DNA from: Zasmidium citrigriseum
Taxonomy: Eukaryota; Ascomycota; Dothideomycetes; Mycosphaerellales; Mycosphaerellaceae
Assembly: GCA_002786025.1 (NCBI GenBank)
Contig: NHNW01000038.1
Span: 1 to 64,000 of the forward strand
Reading direction: 5' to 3'
Length of the DNA: 64,000 nt
This document shows, piece after piece, positions 45,614 to 57,169 of this stretch. Position 1 is the first letter of the stretch, and every line of letters starts with the position of its first letter. The translations under genes and the position numbers were made by a program. The notes under the pieces are model-generated. The model had not been told where the DNA came from. It saw only the letters and a program-made list of their open reading frames with translations, and did no database searches.

Positions 45614-46906
45614 ATGACTTTCGGAATGGACATTCGAAGTGCCGGCCTCGCCATCATTTGTTGTGCGCTCAATGTTGGGGCGCAGATGAATTCCACTTCA
45701 CTGGTACAGAGATGTCCTGGACTACAAAATCGCTCGGACGTAGCATGCGTAGATCGATTCGCCGCGGTTCTGCCTCCTCCTTTCGAACGAGCCTTTGCCG
45801 TCAACGGGACCGATTCAGCCAACGACACCTTCGTTCAAACATCAGTGCCTGGTGCCCCATCTTTCAAGAACCTCCAGAACGCGACCTTCATCGTCTTCGA
45901 AAAGACCCGTGGACTAGAAATCCTGGGCTCATCACCCAAGCTCGAAAGAATATTTCCACCTCGCAACACCATCCACGAGGCACCGGTCTACGTCCCCGGC
46001 TTGAACGTGATCATATTTTCGATCCTCGAAAGCGGCGTCTACGAGCAACAACTCATCAACCTCAACAACACGCCCCCAACAATGGAGCCCTACACCACCT
46101 CACCGCCAATCTACGGCGTCAACGGCGGCAAATGGCACCATGACAGAATCTACTGGGCCTCAGGCGCAAGTTTCCCCTTTCCATCCCCCACAACCAACGA
46201 AACAATCCACCAAGCGCCTGGAATCTACACCCTCGACCCATACACGAACGAGACCACCTGTCTGGTAAACAACTATTTCGGCACCCAACTCAACAGCCCC
46301 GACGACCTAACCATCGACTCCAACGGCGACATCTTCTTCACAGACCCCTGGTACGGCTACGCCCTAAACTTCACAACCCGTCCCCGTCTCCCCGCCCAAA
46401 CCTATCGTTTCCGCCCCTCCACAGGAGCCCTCTCCCTAGTCGAAAACTCCATCCGCTCCCCCAACGGCATCGGCCTCTCCCCCGACGGCCGCACGCTGTA
46501 CATCTCCGACACAGGTCCCAACGCCTTCCCCACCATCCTGCCCAAAGGCCCCTCGATCCCCTATTCCGAACTCCTGCCTTACGGCGGCGATGGCTTGTAT
46601 GCTTTTGACGTGAATTTCTCGCCTGTGGGGAATTTCCTTACGAATAAGAGGGTTATTGCGTATGCGGTTCCGGATGTGGCGGATGGGTTTCATGTTAGTC
46701 GGGAGGGGGATTTGTTGGGTGCGGGGGGCACGGGGGTTAATGTGCTTGGTGCGTTTGGGGAGGTTGTTATGAGGATTGAGATGGGTGGGACGGTGAATCA
46801 GGTGCAGTTTGCTGGGGAGGGGAGGGATGAGTTGTGGATTTTTGGACAGGTGGGGATTTTTAGGGTTACGGGATTACAGGGGATACATGGGATGGTCGAT
46901 GAATGA
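45614..46906 (+). CDS. Secreted SMP-30/gluconolactonase-type lactonase
   Basis: Single-exon 430-residue protein. The N-terminus (about 1-23) is a signal peptide. Beta-propeller blocks of the SMP-30/LRE family are visible: L-N-S-P-D-D-L-T-I-D-S-N-G-D-I-F-F-T-D-P near 225-245 and S-P-N-G-I-G-L-S-P-D-G-R-T-L-Y-I-S-D near 287-305. The Asp and Asn residues of these blocks bind the catalytic divalent metal in relatives. It probably hydrolyses a sugar or other lactone outside the cell. Several N-glycosylation sites support secretion. The substrate is unknown. Confidence 0.87.
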   Translation: MTFGMDIRSAGLAIICCALNVGAQMNSTSLVQRCPGLQNRSDVACVDRFAAVLPPPFERAFAVNGTDSANDTFVQTSVPGAPSFKNLQNATFIVFEKTRGLEILGSSPKLERIFPPRNTIHEAPVYVPGLNVIIFSILESGVYEQQLINLNNTPPTMEPYTTSPPIYGVNGGKWHHDRIYWASGASFPFPSPTTNETIHQAPGIYTLDPYTNETTCLVNNYFGTQLNSPDDLTIDSNGDIFFTDPWYGYALNFTTRPRLPAQTYRFRPSTGALSLVENSIRSPNGIGLSPDGRTLYISDTGPNAFPTILPKGPSIPYSELLPYGGDGLYAFDVNFSPVGNFLTNKRVIAYAVPDVADGFHVSREGDLLGAGGTGVNVLGAFGEVVMRIEMGGTVNQVQFAGEGRDELWIFGQVGIFRVTGLQGIHGMVDE

Positions 46907-46998
46907 GTGAGAAGTGGAAAGCGAGCCTGTTGTGGAGCTATAGAGAGACGGGCGAATCGTGAGCTATGTGCGCGAAGAGCGTTCGTGGGCGGTCCTCC

Positions 46999-48681
46999 TT
47001 AAGCATTTCCCTGAGCGGCTTGTTTGAGAACCCAGGACAGGTCACGCCCATTGCAGTCCTTCATGCGCATGCCTGTCTTCTTCTGAACGTCACTCAGCTG
47101 CTCCGGCTCAATGAACTCTCCGAAGTCGAGTTTTTCCGCAAGCAACCCTTCGTCTTGTTGAGTGTCACCCGCGTAGTACGCCCGAGTGGCCCTGACATTC
47201 CAGAGATGGCGGTTCCACCGGATTTGGGACTTGCTGGTCGCTTGCCAAAGGATGAACGCTGCCTTGTCCGTCATGCTAAGCGTCACGCCGGGTTGCATCA
47301 AGTGGGCGATCTGCTGAACTTCCGTCGGCTGATACCGCCAGTTGCCATCTTCGGAGAATGTGGAGTTGGGAGACTCTTCCATCGGTTCTTCCATCTCGGC
47401 GTCGTTTCCTGCTGACGGGTTGTGTTGTGTGTTCTTCGTCGGAGTGACTGCAGGAAGGGCATGTTGAGCCTGATCCTCTGGCACCGACCACCTCGACATC
47501 AGCATCTCATTCAGCACTGGCGGTGGTGCTGTAGGAGCTGTAGAACTGTCCTGCACTGCTTTCGAGTTCCTTCGCAGTCGCTCGCTTCGGCGTGGAGGCT
47601 CACGATAGTCTGCCGGGCCATCGAACGAAGCCATCGGAAAAGCCACCCCTGAATCACGCCGCGAAGGGTCTGACGCAGTCATGCCTTCCGTATACTTTCC
47701 TGCCCACAGCCTCTCGAAGCAGATCAGGCAGAACGTCTTCTCGTACCCGACAGCGACGTAGTATGCGTCGGCAGGCAAGGCGGCCTCCTGTAGACAACCT
47801 GGTCGCTCACAAATGATGGGCTCCCCATCTTCCACAAAACTAGTGCGTTCGACGGAGAGCGCGCAACCTTCGCGGACCAGTCTGCGAACATCGTCCAGGA
47901 GTAGCACTGTAAGAGCCATTCGTCCAGGCCCCTCGCGCTCCTCTTTGATGCGTTTCAGGAATTCCTCTGCTGCTGGCTCCAGTTTGTGCGGATCGTCATA
48001 GATGAAGCTACCGGAGAACGAGGTGTTTGGCTTCTTGGAGTCAGTAAGACCCAATTTGCCAAGTTTTTGGGAACCTACGTCGTTGTTCAGGTGCCACATC
48101 CTACCGTCTTCCTTGTCGACTGTCAAGCTGTCGTCCACATGTAGGACGTTCTGGCCGTTCTCAAACGTCTCATACGAATCGACTTGGTTCATGTCGATCC
48201 GTACGCCTTGCATCCATGTCCCAGTCTGTAACTGGTAGGTGACGCTGTCGAGCGGGGGTTTACGAGGGGAGCTGATCTTGTAGCCATTGATCGGGGTGAA
48301 GCCGTTGTCGTGGGCCAATGGGTTGATGGAGGTCTCTATGGAGAACGATGAAGGGTTGATGAGGTTATCGATAGCCATAGCGTCGCTGCTCCGGTTGTTG
48401 TATGTGCGTGGTGTAGCGGGCGAGAGAGGTGGCTGCGGGAGAGCTGGCATGGAGGTGATATGGTTGGGCGATGGCAGTAACGTGAGTCGCATGTCGAACA
48501 GAGTGGAGCGCATGGCCGATTCTTCTTGGGAGAGTTGCGAGGGATGCCACAGTGGTGTCGTGCCGGCGCCCAACACACTGCCTGTAGGGCGCAGCCGCTT
48601 GTCTGACTGTCGGCCGCCACTTTCGTCAATGGCGGGAAGCACCAGCGAGTCCGCGTCCTGATCGAATCGGCGCTTGCTCAT
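46999..48681 (-). CDS. Unknown nuclear protein, 560 aa
   Basis: Single-exon frame from ATG 48681, whose product begins M-S-K-R-R-F-D. The N-terminal 130 residues are disordered and Pro/Ser-rich. A basic patch, R-R-S-E-R-L-R-R-N, lies near residue 370, and a helical C-terminus ends in W-V-L-K-Q-A-A. Cys residues C-x4-C near 302-307 and C-x2-C near 327-330 (F-C-L-I-C-F-E-R-L-W) could form a zinc site. Low hydrophobicity and basic patches suggest a nuclear role. No family recognised. Its 3' end meets the lactonase gene tail to tail, about 90 bp apart. Confidence 0.68.
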   Translation of the reverse strand: MSKRRFDQDADSLVLPAIDESGGRQSDKRLRPTGSVLGAGTTPLWHPSQLSQEESAMRSTLFDMRLTLLPSPNHITSMPALPQPPLSPATPRTYNNRSSDAMAIDNLINPSSFSIETSINPLAHDNGFTPINGYKISSPRKPPLDSVTYQLQTGTWMQGVRIDMNQVDSYETFENGQNVLHVDDSLTVDKEDGRMWHLNNDVGSQKLGKLGLTDSKKPNTSFSGSFIYDDPHKLEPAAEEFLKRIKEEREGPGRMALTVLLLDDVRRLVREGCALSVERTSFVEDGEPIICERPGCLQEAALPADAYYVAVGYEKTFCLICFERLWAGKYTEGMTASDPSRRDSGVAFPMASFDGPADYREPPRRSERLRRNSKAVQDSSTAPTAPPPVLNEMLMSRWSVPEDQAQHALPAVTPTKNTQHNPSAGNDAEMEEPMEESPNSTFSEDGNWRYQPTEVQQIAHLMQPGVTLSMTDKAAFILWQATSKSQIRWNRHLWNVRATRAYYAGDTQQDEGLLAEKLDFGEFIEPEQLSDVQKKTGMRMKDCNGRDLSWVLKQAAQGNA

Positions 48682-49424
48682 TGTTGCGTGGTTGTCGAGG
48701 TGCTGTTTGGAAAGGAACAGAAGCGAAGCAGACGGGGACGGCACGGAGGGCTTGGCGTTCCAAGAGCGCTCCGCCTAGTGGACCTGCGTGTGTATTTTTT
48801 TCTGCTTTCGAGTTGAAGACGAGATATATCGCTCGCCAAGTTTGTAGACGAAAGGAAGAAGAGAGAGCGTGTTTGAAATGCTGCCTTGTCGCACCTTCCT
48901 CACCTACAGCTTACCAGCCCGCAAAGGAAGGCGCGTCCTACGACTTACATACATATTCGAACTGCTATATCTCATTCAGAGGCGACAAGCACTGTGATAG
49001 CATCGCGATGAATAAGATGATTCAATCAACTCTCCATCCATTACTCGCATTAACAGGACGGCCAAACAATAGGTCAGTGCTCGTCTCTCGAGTTGTGGCT
49101 GCTGTGGCCATCGCGACGAGCGCCATCGGGACAGAGCTTGCCAGCAGGCCCAGAACTGAACTCGAGACATCAGTATCGATGCTCGTGAGATGAGATTTGA
49201 TGGATCATGTGAAAGTGCAAGAAGAGGTGAGGTCAGTGAATGCTAGCAGGCCCCTGTCGACCGAGGCGGGATCGTCCCGCGTCTCGCGCGCGCTAAAACA
49301 CGCGTAAAGCATCGGGGAGGAGCCATCAACACCTCCACCTTCACGCCATGAATTGATGAAAGAGACGGTAATTTGCGCGGTGGCCTTTTCTCTGACGTTC
49401 CTCTTCCTCTAATTCGCCCGCTGC
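48682..49424. other. Divergent intergenic region, 740 bp
   Basis: Upstream of the unknown nuclear protein and of PIF1. Plus-strand frames here lack domains. Presumed to hold both promoters. Confidence 0.5.
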
Positions 49425-52148
49425 ATGCTCATCGCACGCGCCGCCGTTGCCGGGTCGCGACTGCCCCCCACGATCATTCCTGCCTGCCGCCGAGTGCACG
49501 TTCCCTCCTTCGCGACTTCGTCTGGTCAACAACACCTCCACCCACCGCTCATTCGGAAACAGCAAGACACATCCATACAGCACGCCATGTTGGGCCGCGC
49601 CAGACAGGAGTACGACCGCAAGCACGAGCAGCCTCGTCTGTCGCAGTCGAGCTTCTCGAGCCAGCAGAAGGGCTCTTCGCAGAATGTCAACCCAGGATAT
49701 CGCAACCCACTCAAGCCGAGTTCAGCCTCGACCATCAACGGACTGAATGGCTACCAGAGGAATGGCGGTATCAAGCGTACTGCGAGTGGGCTGGCGAAGT
49801 CCATGGACGGGTCGTTCGACGATGAGCCCGGGAGTCGATACCATCCGGTCGTAGTGGGCGGGCAGTCCCCGAGCAAGGCCAACATTTCACAGATTGCCGA
49901 GAATGAGCTGTTTGACGAGAACGACTTTGACAGTGACATCGAGCTGGATATCGAAGAACCGAAGACCGTGAGCTACCCAAAGCTCCCTCCACCACCGCCC
50001 AAGCGTACTCGAGACGACACCATTTCCTATCCGACATTACCCAAACACCCGCAGGCTCAGCCTAAGATCGCAAAGCACCCGAGTCCCTCATATGATCTCC
50101 CACGTGGGTCATTGGACGTCCCGGCTTCGCAGCAAGCTCCGGATAGTAGTGCTCCGTTGCCTTGGTCTTCGTCGCCCCTCGACCATCATCGCCCGCAAGT
50201 GTCATTGCAACAGTATGCGTTTGGGGCAGGCAAGACGCCGGCACAAAACAATAATGCGCAGCAACCGAAGCCAGCGAAGAGGAGGACTCTGCCGTGGCTT
50301 GAACAACAAGAGGAGGAGGCAGTAGCAAAACCGCCGCCTACGATGTCGTCGACTGCGTCCAGGTCACAAAATACGAAGATGTCGACGCCAGCGGCAAGGG
50401 ACAAGTCCAAGAACAAGTCACAGTTCCCGTGGAATACGACTGCAAGTGCTATCAAGGAGCAACAAAAGAAGCACCGCGAGGATGCGAAGAAGGCCACTAC
50501 CAAAACGCTCGAGGGCACCGATGAATCGATCAGCAAAGCGAAGAGCAAACAGGCGCGGCCGGCACGCGTGTTCCTCAGCGAAGAGCAACAGCATGTGCTT
50601 GATCTGGTGATTGAACAGAAGAAGAGCGTCTTCTTCACCGGCTCTGCTGGAACAGGAAAGTCGGTTCTCATGCGCGAGATCATTGCCTCATTGCGGAGAA
50701 AGTACTCCCGCGAGCCAGATCGTGTTGCAGTCACCGCTTCGACGGGTTTGGCTGCCTGCAACGTTGGTGGTGTTACCCTGCACAGCTTTTCCGGTATTGG
50801 CCTTGGAAAGGAAGACGTACCAGAGCTCGTACGGAAGATCAAGAAGAACCAAAAGGCCAAGCATCGCTGGATGCGAACGAAGGTGCTTGTCGTCGACGAA
50901 GTTTCCATGGTTGATGGAGAGCTTTTCGACAAGCTCGAAGCTATCGCTCGTCAGATTCGAAATAATGGTCGGCCCTTTGGCGGCATCCAGCTCGTTATCA
51001 CTGGTGATTTCTTCCAGCTGCCTCCGGTGCCTGAGAACAATCGCGCCGCCAAGTTCGCGTTCGATGCTGCCACCTGGCCAACCGTCATCGAGCATACCAT
51101 CGGCCTTCACCACGTCTTCCGTCAGAAGGATCCTGGTAAGTAGCTTGCTCTACCCAATTCAACCAGAGCTAATCATTTCATAGTATTTGCGGGCATGCTC
51201 AACGAGATGCGCGAGGGCCGATTGTCGCAGTCGTCCATCAACGCCTTCAGAAATCTATCCCGCCCCCTGACTTTCGAAGACATGCTAGATGCCACGGAGC
51301 TTTTCCCCACCCGAACAGAAGTGGACAGAGCGAACACGGACCGACTCGCCAACCTCCAGGGTGAGGTCGTGCCATTCGCTGCCAGAGATGGCGGCTCCAT
51401 TACAGACAAGGCTCAACGAGACAAGCTTCTGCAAAACTGTCTCGCTCCCGAGCTCATTACCCTCAAGAAGGGAGCACAAGTCATGCTGATCAAGAACATT
51501 GACGAGACGCTTGTAAACGGCTCACTTGGCAGAGTCATTGGGTTCATGGACGAGAGACAGTTCGACAGCTACAACGACAACGAAGCTGCCTTCCTGCAGT
51601 CGCCGGGCGGCACTGTTATTGGCAGTAACGATAACGGCGGTGACATGGGAGGCCGACCGCGCGGCATGGAGGGCATCACGACCTCGCGCAAGTGGCCTCT
51701 GGTCCGTTTCGCCATTGCAGATGGCACCTGGCGAGACTTGCTCTGTGAACCAGAGACATGGAAGGTCGAGCTTCCGAACGGCGAAGTGCAGGCTTCACGG
51801 GCACAAGTGCCACTGATCCTGGCATGGGCGCTGTCCATCCACAAGGCGCAAGGTCAGACGCTCAATCGTGTCAAAGTCGATCTGGGCCGCGTCTTCGAGA
51901 AGGGTCAGGCATACGTGGCACTCAGTCGAGCGACGAGCATGGCCGGACTTCAAGTCTTACGATTTGATCCCAAGAAGGTCAACGCACACGAGCGAGTCAG
52001 GACCTTCTACTCCAAGCTGGCACGCGTGGAGCTTGCTGAGAAGAACAAGGAGCGGATGGAGAAGATCAACAAGTCTAACACGACCTCTGCTCAGGACTAT
52101 GAGAAGCAGTTTGTGGATGGCGACTTTGACTGGAATGACATGGAATGA
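49425..52148 (+). CDS. PIF1: ATP-dependent DNA helicase Pif1
   Basis: Exons 49425-51135 and 51184-52148 join to 891 residues. Walker A is G-S-A-G-T-G-K-S at about 406-413; Walker B is V-D-E-V-S-M near 488-494. G-D-F-F-Q-L-P-P and the C-terminal [10 protein letters not shown] complete the superfamily 1B motifs. Pif1 unwinds 5'-3' and acts on G-quadruplexes, telomeres and mitochondrial DNA. Residues 1-45 are rich in Arg, Ala, Ser and Thr with no acids, like a mitochondrial presequence, and Met55 begins a second possible form. The middle 350 residues are disordered. Confidence 0.95.
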
Positions 52149-52533
52149 GTCTTGTCCGAACAGATGAAGCTTGATGGCGGAGAAAGGAGGCATGAGTGAA
52201 CAGTATCGCTCGCAAAGTATAGCTGCTCAAGAGAAGATCATGTGAAAGCTTTAGGGGTGTCGATAGCTCAACGTACGCAGTCGCACGATCAGTATTGCAA
52301 CCATGCAGTCTGTCCTCGTAACTCCTGCTCCCCTGCTCGGCAGCTCTCACGCCAACCTATTCCATTCAGTCGAATTCGCGTAGACGCCTTACTTGGTAGG
52401 TAAAAATCGTATAGTGAAAAGCTATGTATGTCCTGTATTCCCCAGTCTGTCGTATGCTATTGGGTATCTTGCGCTATGCAATTCGGAAAAACAACCACAC
52501 CACACCCACACCGCTGAAAACACCACAACCGCA
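52149..52533. other. Intergenic between convergent genes
   Basis: 385 bp; nothing recognised. Confidence 0.6.
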
Positions 52534-54537
52534 TCACCTCCTCGGCATAGGCGACTGCGCCTTGGCCGTCGCCGCCCTCGTCGGCGTCCTCCTCTGCCGC
52601 ATTTTCGGAACAAATCGATGAGCGTCCCAATTGGCCTTGATACCCCTCTTCGCCAGGAAATCCCTAATGTTATCCCAGAGCATCGTGGCAAAGACCAACA
52701 ACATGAACCCGATCAGACTAGGAATCGCCACAACCCAGAAGAAAGCAAAAGGATGGGCCAATCCCGAACCACTCGCGAAGTTCATGCCAAAGTAACCTGA
52801 GATAAAGGTCAATGGTGCGAAGAAGACCGTGACGACGGCGAGGATCATCATGAAATTGTTGGTTTTGGCGCCGACGGTGTTGAAGATCAGCGTGGAGATG
52901 TTGTTGGCCGAGGCGTCCATTTGTTCCAGGGCGGAGATCATGGTGATACAGTGATCGAGGACGTCGCCGAAGTAGGTGTGGGCGAGGGGGGTGATGGTGA
53001 CGCTGGTAGCGGTGTCGGCGCGTTTGAGGGCGATTCTTCTAAAATCGGACATGTTGCGGACGGCCACCGGGGCGCCTTCGCGGTTGCGTTTGATTTTCTC
53101 GGGTTGTGGACTTGGGGGTGGTGGTGGGTCGGGGCGTAGGGTCTCTGAGGAGGGGACGCTGGTTGGAGGCTGGCTCACGACTGCGTTGTCGCTGTTGTGA
53201 TCTCGGAGGGAGTTGACTAGGTGGACGATGGGCTTAAAAAGGTTCTGCAGCATGTCGACTTCCTCGCCGAAGATGTGCAGAGCTCGCGATGTCTTGATGT
53301 TAGGGTTGGTCATCGCGTCGATCTGCAGCTCTTTGCGGGCTTTGTTGTATGCATCTCTGACTGGTAGAGCCAAGTCGACAATGGCGTCAATGATGGCCTG
53401 AGTCAAGAGTGATGCATCGCAACTCCTTCTCAGCATCGTCTCCGGGCTTTTCAGTCGCTCCAAGATGGGATACTCGATATCATCGGCAGAGTGCTCAAAG
53501 AACGAAATGACACAGTTGTCTGACAGCAAGAATATGGTCACCTGCTCCACGCTGACCGCCAGTTCCTCTTTAGCAAGTGCACTGTGCTTCTCCATCCAAG
53601 CCGTGTGTTCCGGAATTTGAGCGCTTTCGTACCGATGCAGAGTACGGATCGACTTGATAGGCGTGTCTTCGGAGATGCCACTGTGGGCACTGACAAACTC
53701 GTCGACTTTACCATCCCTGTTTCTATCCAGATATCGTGGCAATACATCAGGTTTTCGCTTCTTCTGGCCCCAAAGATTCCACCATCCCCGGCGATTGTTA
53801 CGCGCATGTTGGTGGAACTTCTCGTCAATATCGTCGCTATCGGCATCGGACAGGCCTTGACAGTTGCACGAATCACTCCTGCTATCGTGTTGATGTAGGC
53901 GGACAAGCTTCTGAAGGGTAAGAATGATGCAAGCATGATCGGCATACCAATCGACTTTCGTCCGAGTGTGCGTATGCATCAAGTCCTCTATAGAAAGTCG
54001 ATGGAGGTGATATTTGTTGCCAAGAATCTTGATAACGTCCCAACTGAGTCCATTGACTGATATCCAGCGGCATGGCAAAGCCTCCGTTCGTGGTGTCTCC
54101 AAGCAATGGGCCAAGGATGCATTGTCAGCCGGAATTTGCTGAACATCCGTATCAGAAAAGTCGAAGATGTTGATATCGCATTGTGCTTTCAGGCTAGTGA
54201 GATGCGCAGGAATCTTGTCGTCTTCGGCCGAGGTGTCGACACCAGGTTCCGCTCCAGGTTGCCAGTTCTCCCCCGCTGGTGCGCTTTCCGGTTCGTGATA
54301 CGTAGTCACAGTATTAGTGCGCGACGGCTTCCTAAACCGCATGCCATCTGCCGAGCCTCTAGAAGGGACAGAGAGACGAGATGAAGCACTGCCTGTGCGT
54401 TCGAGTTTGGGATGTTCGGTGGAATGGTCGACAGGCGTGTTCCCTCGGCTGGAGCCATTATTAGATGGAGTAATGATTGTGGGCGCACGCTGCGGTGACT
54501 CGAAGTCGCGAGCGACGACGTCTCGCGCGGGATTCAT
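52534..54537 (-). CDS. CorA/Alr-type magnesium transporter
   Basis: Single-exon 667-residue protein. Two C-terminal transmembrane helices (about 580-607 and 615-640) are joined by Y-F-G-M-N-F, the G-M-N selectivity signature. The large N-terminal cytosolic part holds the CorA alpha/beta domain (H-R-L-S-I-E-D-L near 179-186) and a long helix before the pore. Family members form pentameric channels for Mg2+ and related ions, in the plasma or vacuolar membrane. D271-R-N-R-D-G-K-V-D-E resembles an EF-hand loop; see findings. The N-terminal 100 residues are disordered. Confidence 0.92.
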   Translation of the reverse strand: MNPARDVVARDFESPQRAPTIITPSNNGSSRGNTPVDHSTEHPKLERTGSASSRLSVPSRGSADGMRFRKPSRTNTVTTYHEPESAPAGENWQPGAEPGVDTSAEDDKIPAHLTSLKAQCDINIFDFSDTDVQQIPADNASLAHCLETPRTEALPCRWISVNGLSWDVIKILGNKYHLHRLSIEDLMHTHTRTKVDWYADHACIILTLQKLVRLHQHDSRSDSCNCQGLSDADSDDIDEKFHQHARNNRRGWWNLWGQKKRKPDVLPRYLDRNRDGKVDEFVSAHSGISEDTPIKSIRTLHRYESAQIPEHTAWMEKHSALAKEELAVSVEQVTIFLLSDNCVISFFEHSADDIEYPILERLKSPETMLRRSCDASLLTQAIIDAIVDLALPVRDAYNKARKELQIDAMTNPNIKTSRALHIFGEEVDMLQNLFKPIVHLVNSLRDHNSDNAVVSQPPTSVPSSETLRPDPPPPPSPQPEKIKRNREGAPVAVRNMSDFRRIALKRADTATSVTITPLAHTYFGDVLDHCITMISALEQMDASANNISTLIFNTVGAKTNNFMMILAVVTVFFAPLTFISGYFGMNFASGSGLAHPFAFFWVVAIPSLIGFMLLVFATMLWDNIRDFLAKRGIKANWDAHRFVPKMRQRRTPTRAATAKAQSPMPRR

Positions 54538-54958
54538 GTCGAACAGGTATTGTCGAGTCTCTCGGCGGCGTGCATGGGTGTTAAGACCAGGTCTCGAGAC
54601 GGGCGAGAGCGTTGGCGAGGTTTGGAATGTGGCTGCGGTTTAAGGTTCTCAGGGGCGATTCGCGATCTCGCCTGACCAAGCAGCTGCCACAAATAGACGT
54701 CGACTCAGCATACACAGCACGCAGGCCGCCTTTAGCAGCGAATGTATGTGGAGGAATGTAGAAGAAGAAGAAGAGACGAGGTGCGGTGGAGAGGAATGTC
54801 GTCAAGATCGCGTGAGACAGATGGAAAGCCGCCGCGCACATGGGTCCCTTGGAGCGGTTCGCAACCGTCGAAGCTTAGCCTCGAGCTTATCTGACATTTG
54901 GAAGGAAGTCACATGTCAACGTATTTACAGTCATTGCCATTGCGGGTGCTTTCTACAT
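54538..54958. other. Intergenic, 420 bp
   Basis: Upstream of the CorA gene, downstream of the PPR gene. A short GAA run lies at 54761-54774. Confidence 0.6.
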
Positions 54959-57169
54959 CTATGCTTCACTGTCCTCCGCATGATTGAAGAAACCGTCCTC
55001 GTCGATATGGTCCAGTAGCCGTTTCGACTTTTTAGCCTCCCCACCACGGACCCATCTCTGGCCAACGAGCCTCGGCGACGCACTCGTTATGCCTTGTACC
55101 TCTGAACGTCGAGCGAATGCCCAGTCCGCGTTTTCAAGCATGTTCTCGTCGCTTCGAATCTTGAACTCGACTAAACCAGTATGGGTCTCGTACCGCACCT
55201 TGGTGGGTGCATAACGCCTCCATCTCCAGAGCAATTTTGGTAGCGTTCGCACCACGCTCTCCATGTAGTGGTCATTTTTGACGTGGTGGCGGTGGACTCC
55301 AAGAAACAGGCGAACCCAGCGCTTGATCCAGAAAATATCTCGTTGTCGAATCAGATCTGCGACTTCGAATTTGTTGCGCAGGCTCTCCAGCGATTTGGCT
55401 GACCGATAAAAGCGCTCTTGGGGACCATCATCTGGTCTGTTAGTCGCACGTTGCAATTGCCGGAAGAGCTTTTTCGCTTTGTCTCGGTGCTCTCTGTACA
55501 GCTTATTGGCCTCGTGCATCCTCAGGCTCATTTGGGGCACCCATCTGTGGCGGAAAAGATGCTTGATGAGGTAGTTGTACATTCCCATCGTAGGTTCGAA
55601 GTTGTAAGGGGGCGATGTCATTGTCTCCCACAGGTTCAAAAGGCTTTCCGGGGGTAGATGGCCAATGTCTGTGCCTCTTCGCCGGGCAGCAGTTAATCGA
55701 TCCATGGCCAGGACGAACGTCCACTCGAAGAGCTGACCCCAAGTTTGGGCGTCAAGCTCAAGCTTGTAATGCCGGGCTACGAAGTCTACCACTCGAAGTG
55801 CAGTTGGTATATCGTTGTTGATCCCGAAAATATGGGCCAGTGTGTATAGCAGGTCCTTCGTTGGCCGTAATGGCGAATGTTGCGGACGCTGTTTGGGCAG
55901 AATCGAAGACTCGGGCGTGCCGGCCATGATGCCATCCACATCGATGTTCCAGACTTTCATCAAAATCGACTTCACGGTCTGCAGATCGCCTTCCCGTCCA
56001 GCAGCTGTCATCAGGATACGAAAACTTTCCTGATCTGCGTATGCTCCGTTGGCCAGCATTTCGTTGAAGATATTCAGCGCCGTCTCCCGAACACCTCCAG
56101 GTCCAACACCATAGTTTTGGAATCGCGATAACTTTGCGTTCCTTCGGCCGAGCATGTTGAATGGGATTACTCGGACTTTATGCCTAGAGCCAGCAGAATG
56201 CATGCCATTCCATACTATGGCCGACATCATGTAATTGTAGCACTGCGTGTTGGGCTTGTAGCCTTCCTGAAGCATGTTGCTCCACAGAAGTGCACCCAAC
56301 CGCCGGTTGCCAAGGTCTCTGGCGGCGCGAAGAAGTAAGGTGTAGTCGCCCAGGGTAAGTGGAACGCCAGAGGACTTTCGAATGCCGAGCATGGATCGAA
56401 TGATGGAGACATATTCGAACGCTACTGAGTGTATGGGTGCAACATGCATGCTTTTCACCATGAAGCTGCTGAGCTCCAGATGGGCGGATGCGAGCTTCGA
56501 GACAAACCGTCGAGGGTCAGCCAGGCGGATGATCTCTGAGAATGTCGTAGTCGGAATGGCCTTCACAAAGTCCAGATCGTTGGCCTGGTGGGCAGCGAAC
56601 AAGCAACGGAAGACAACATCGGTCTCCGCTCGTAGTAAGGCGCCTGACAACTCGTTCTTGTAGTCGATCTTCAGCAAAGGTTGGTATCTAAAGGCGGCGG
56701 TTTCGTAGTCGTCCTCGGTTGTAGCGGACCTCAGAAATGAAGAAGCTTCCGCTGCCTCGTCGTCTTCAATTCCTTGGGCAACCTCAGCCTCCTCCCAAGC
56801 CTCCTCGCGTTGCTGCTCAGGCGTAGCCATGACATCCGGAGTCGTCTGCATATTATCCCTGCTGACGCCCTGTTGGACCTCGTCCCTCTTCAACCCCCAA
56901 CCCCCTCTTTCACTCCTCTCTCCTCTCGATTCCGCCTCATTCTCCCCTTGTTGTGGAAACAAATACTCCTCCGCCCCCAGCCTGATACCCCCATCGCTAT
57001 AACCCCGGATCTGCTGCCGCTGCACACCTCCCGTCCTCCTCGCCCTGCACTCGGCACACACCCATTGAGTCGTATGCCCCCTCTTCCTCTTGCCAGCAGT
57101 AGTCAAAAACGTCTGCGCCGCCCGTCGCGTGTCGAACGAGTGCCCCAGACGGGCGAGCAACGATGTCAT
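54959..57169 (-). CDS. Mitochondrial PPR-type protein, possibly Aep2/Cya5-like
   Basis: Single-exon 736-residue protein. The N-terminus is rich in Arg, Thr, Ala and Ser with few acids, a mitochondrial presequence. C-A-E-C near 38-41 may bind metal. Residues about 270-500 contain degenerate 35-residue helical repeats, for example [15 protein letters not shown] and [13 protein letters not shown]. Such fungal proteins bind a specific mitochondrial mRNA, promoting stability or translation; Aep2 serves ATP9 in yeast. The specific target here is not known. It is transcribed divergently from LSM3. Confidence 0.75.
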   Translation of the reverse strand: MTSLLARLGHSFDTRRAAQTFLTTAGKRKRGHTTQWVCAECRARRTGGVQRQQIRGYSDGGIRLGAEEYLFPQQGENEAESRGERSERGGWGLKRDEVQQGVSRDNMQTTPDVMATPEQQREEAWEEAEVAQGIEDDEAAEASSFLRSATTEDDYETAAFRYQPLLKIDYKNELSGALLRAETDVVFRCLFAAHQANDLDFVKAIPTTTFSEIIRLADPRRFVSKLASAHLELSSFMVKSMHVAPIHSVAFEYVSIIRSMLGIRKSSGVPLTLGDYTLLLRAARDLGNRRLGALLWSNMLQEGYKPNTQCYNYMMSAIVWNGMHSAGSRHKVRVIPFNMLGRRNAKLSRFQNYGVGPGGVRETALNIFNEMLANGAYADQESFRILMTAAGREGDLQTVKSILMKVWNIDVDGIMAGTPESSILPKQRPQHSPLRPTKDLLYTLAHIFGINNDIPTALRVVDFVARHYKLELDAQTWGQLFEWTFVLAMDRLTAARRRGTDIGHLPPESLLNLWETMTSPPYNFEPTMGMYNYLIKHLFRHRWVPQMSLRMHEANKLYREHRDKAKKLFRQLQRATNRPDDGPQERFYRSAKSLESLRNKFEVADLIRQRDIFWIKRWVRLFLGVHRHHVKNDHYMESVVRTLPKLLWRWRRYAPTKVRYETHTGLVEFKIRSDENMLENADWAFARRSEVQGITSASPRLVGQRWVRGGEAKKSKRLLDHIDEDGFFNHAEDSEA

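Noticed and set aside
48681..49193. 170-codon plus-strand frame between the unknown nuclear protein and PIF1
   Set aside because: Composition is unlike a protein and it overlaps the start of the gene on the other strand.
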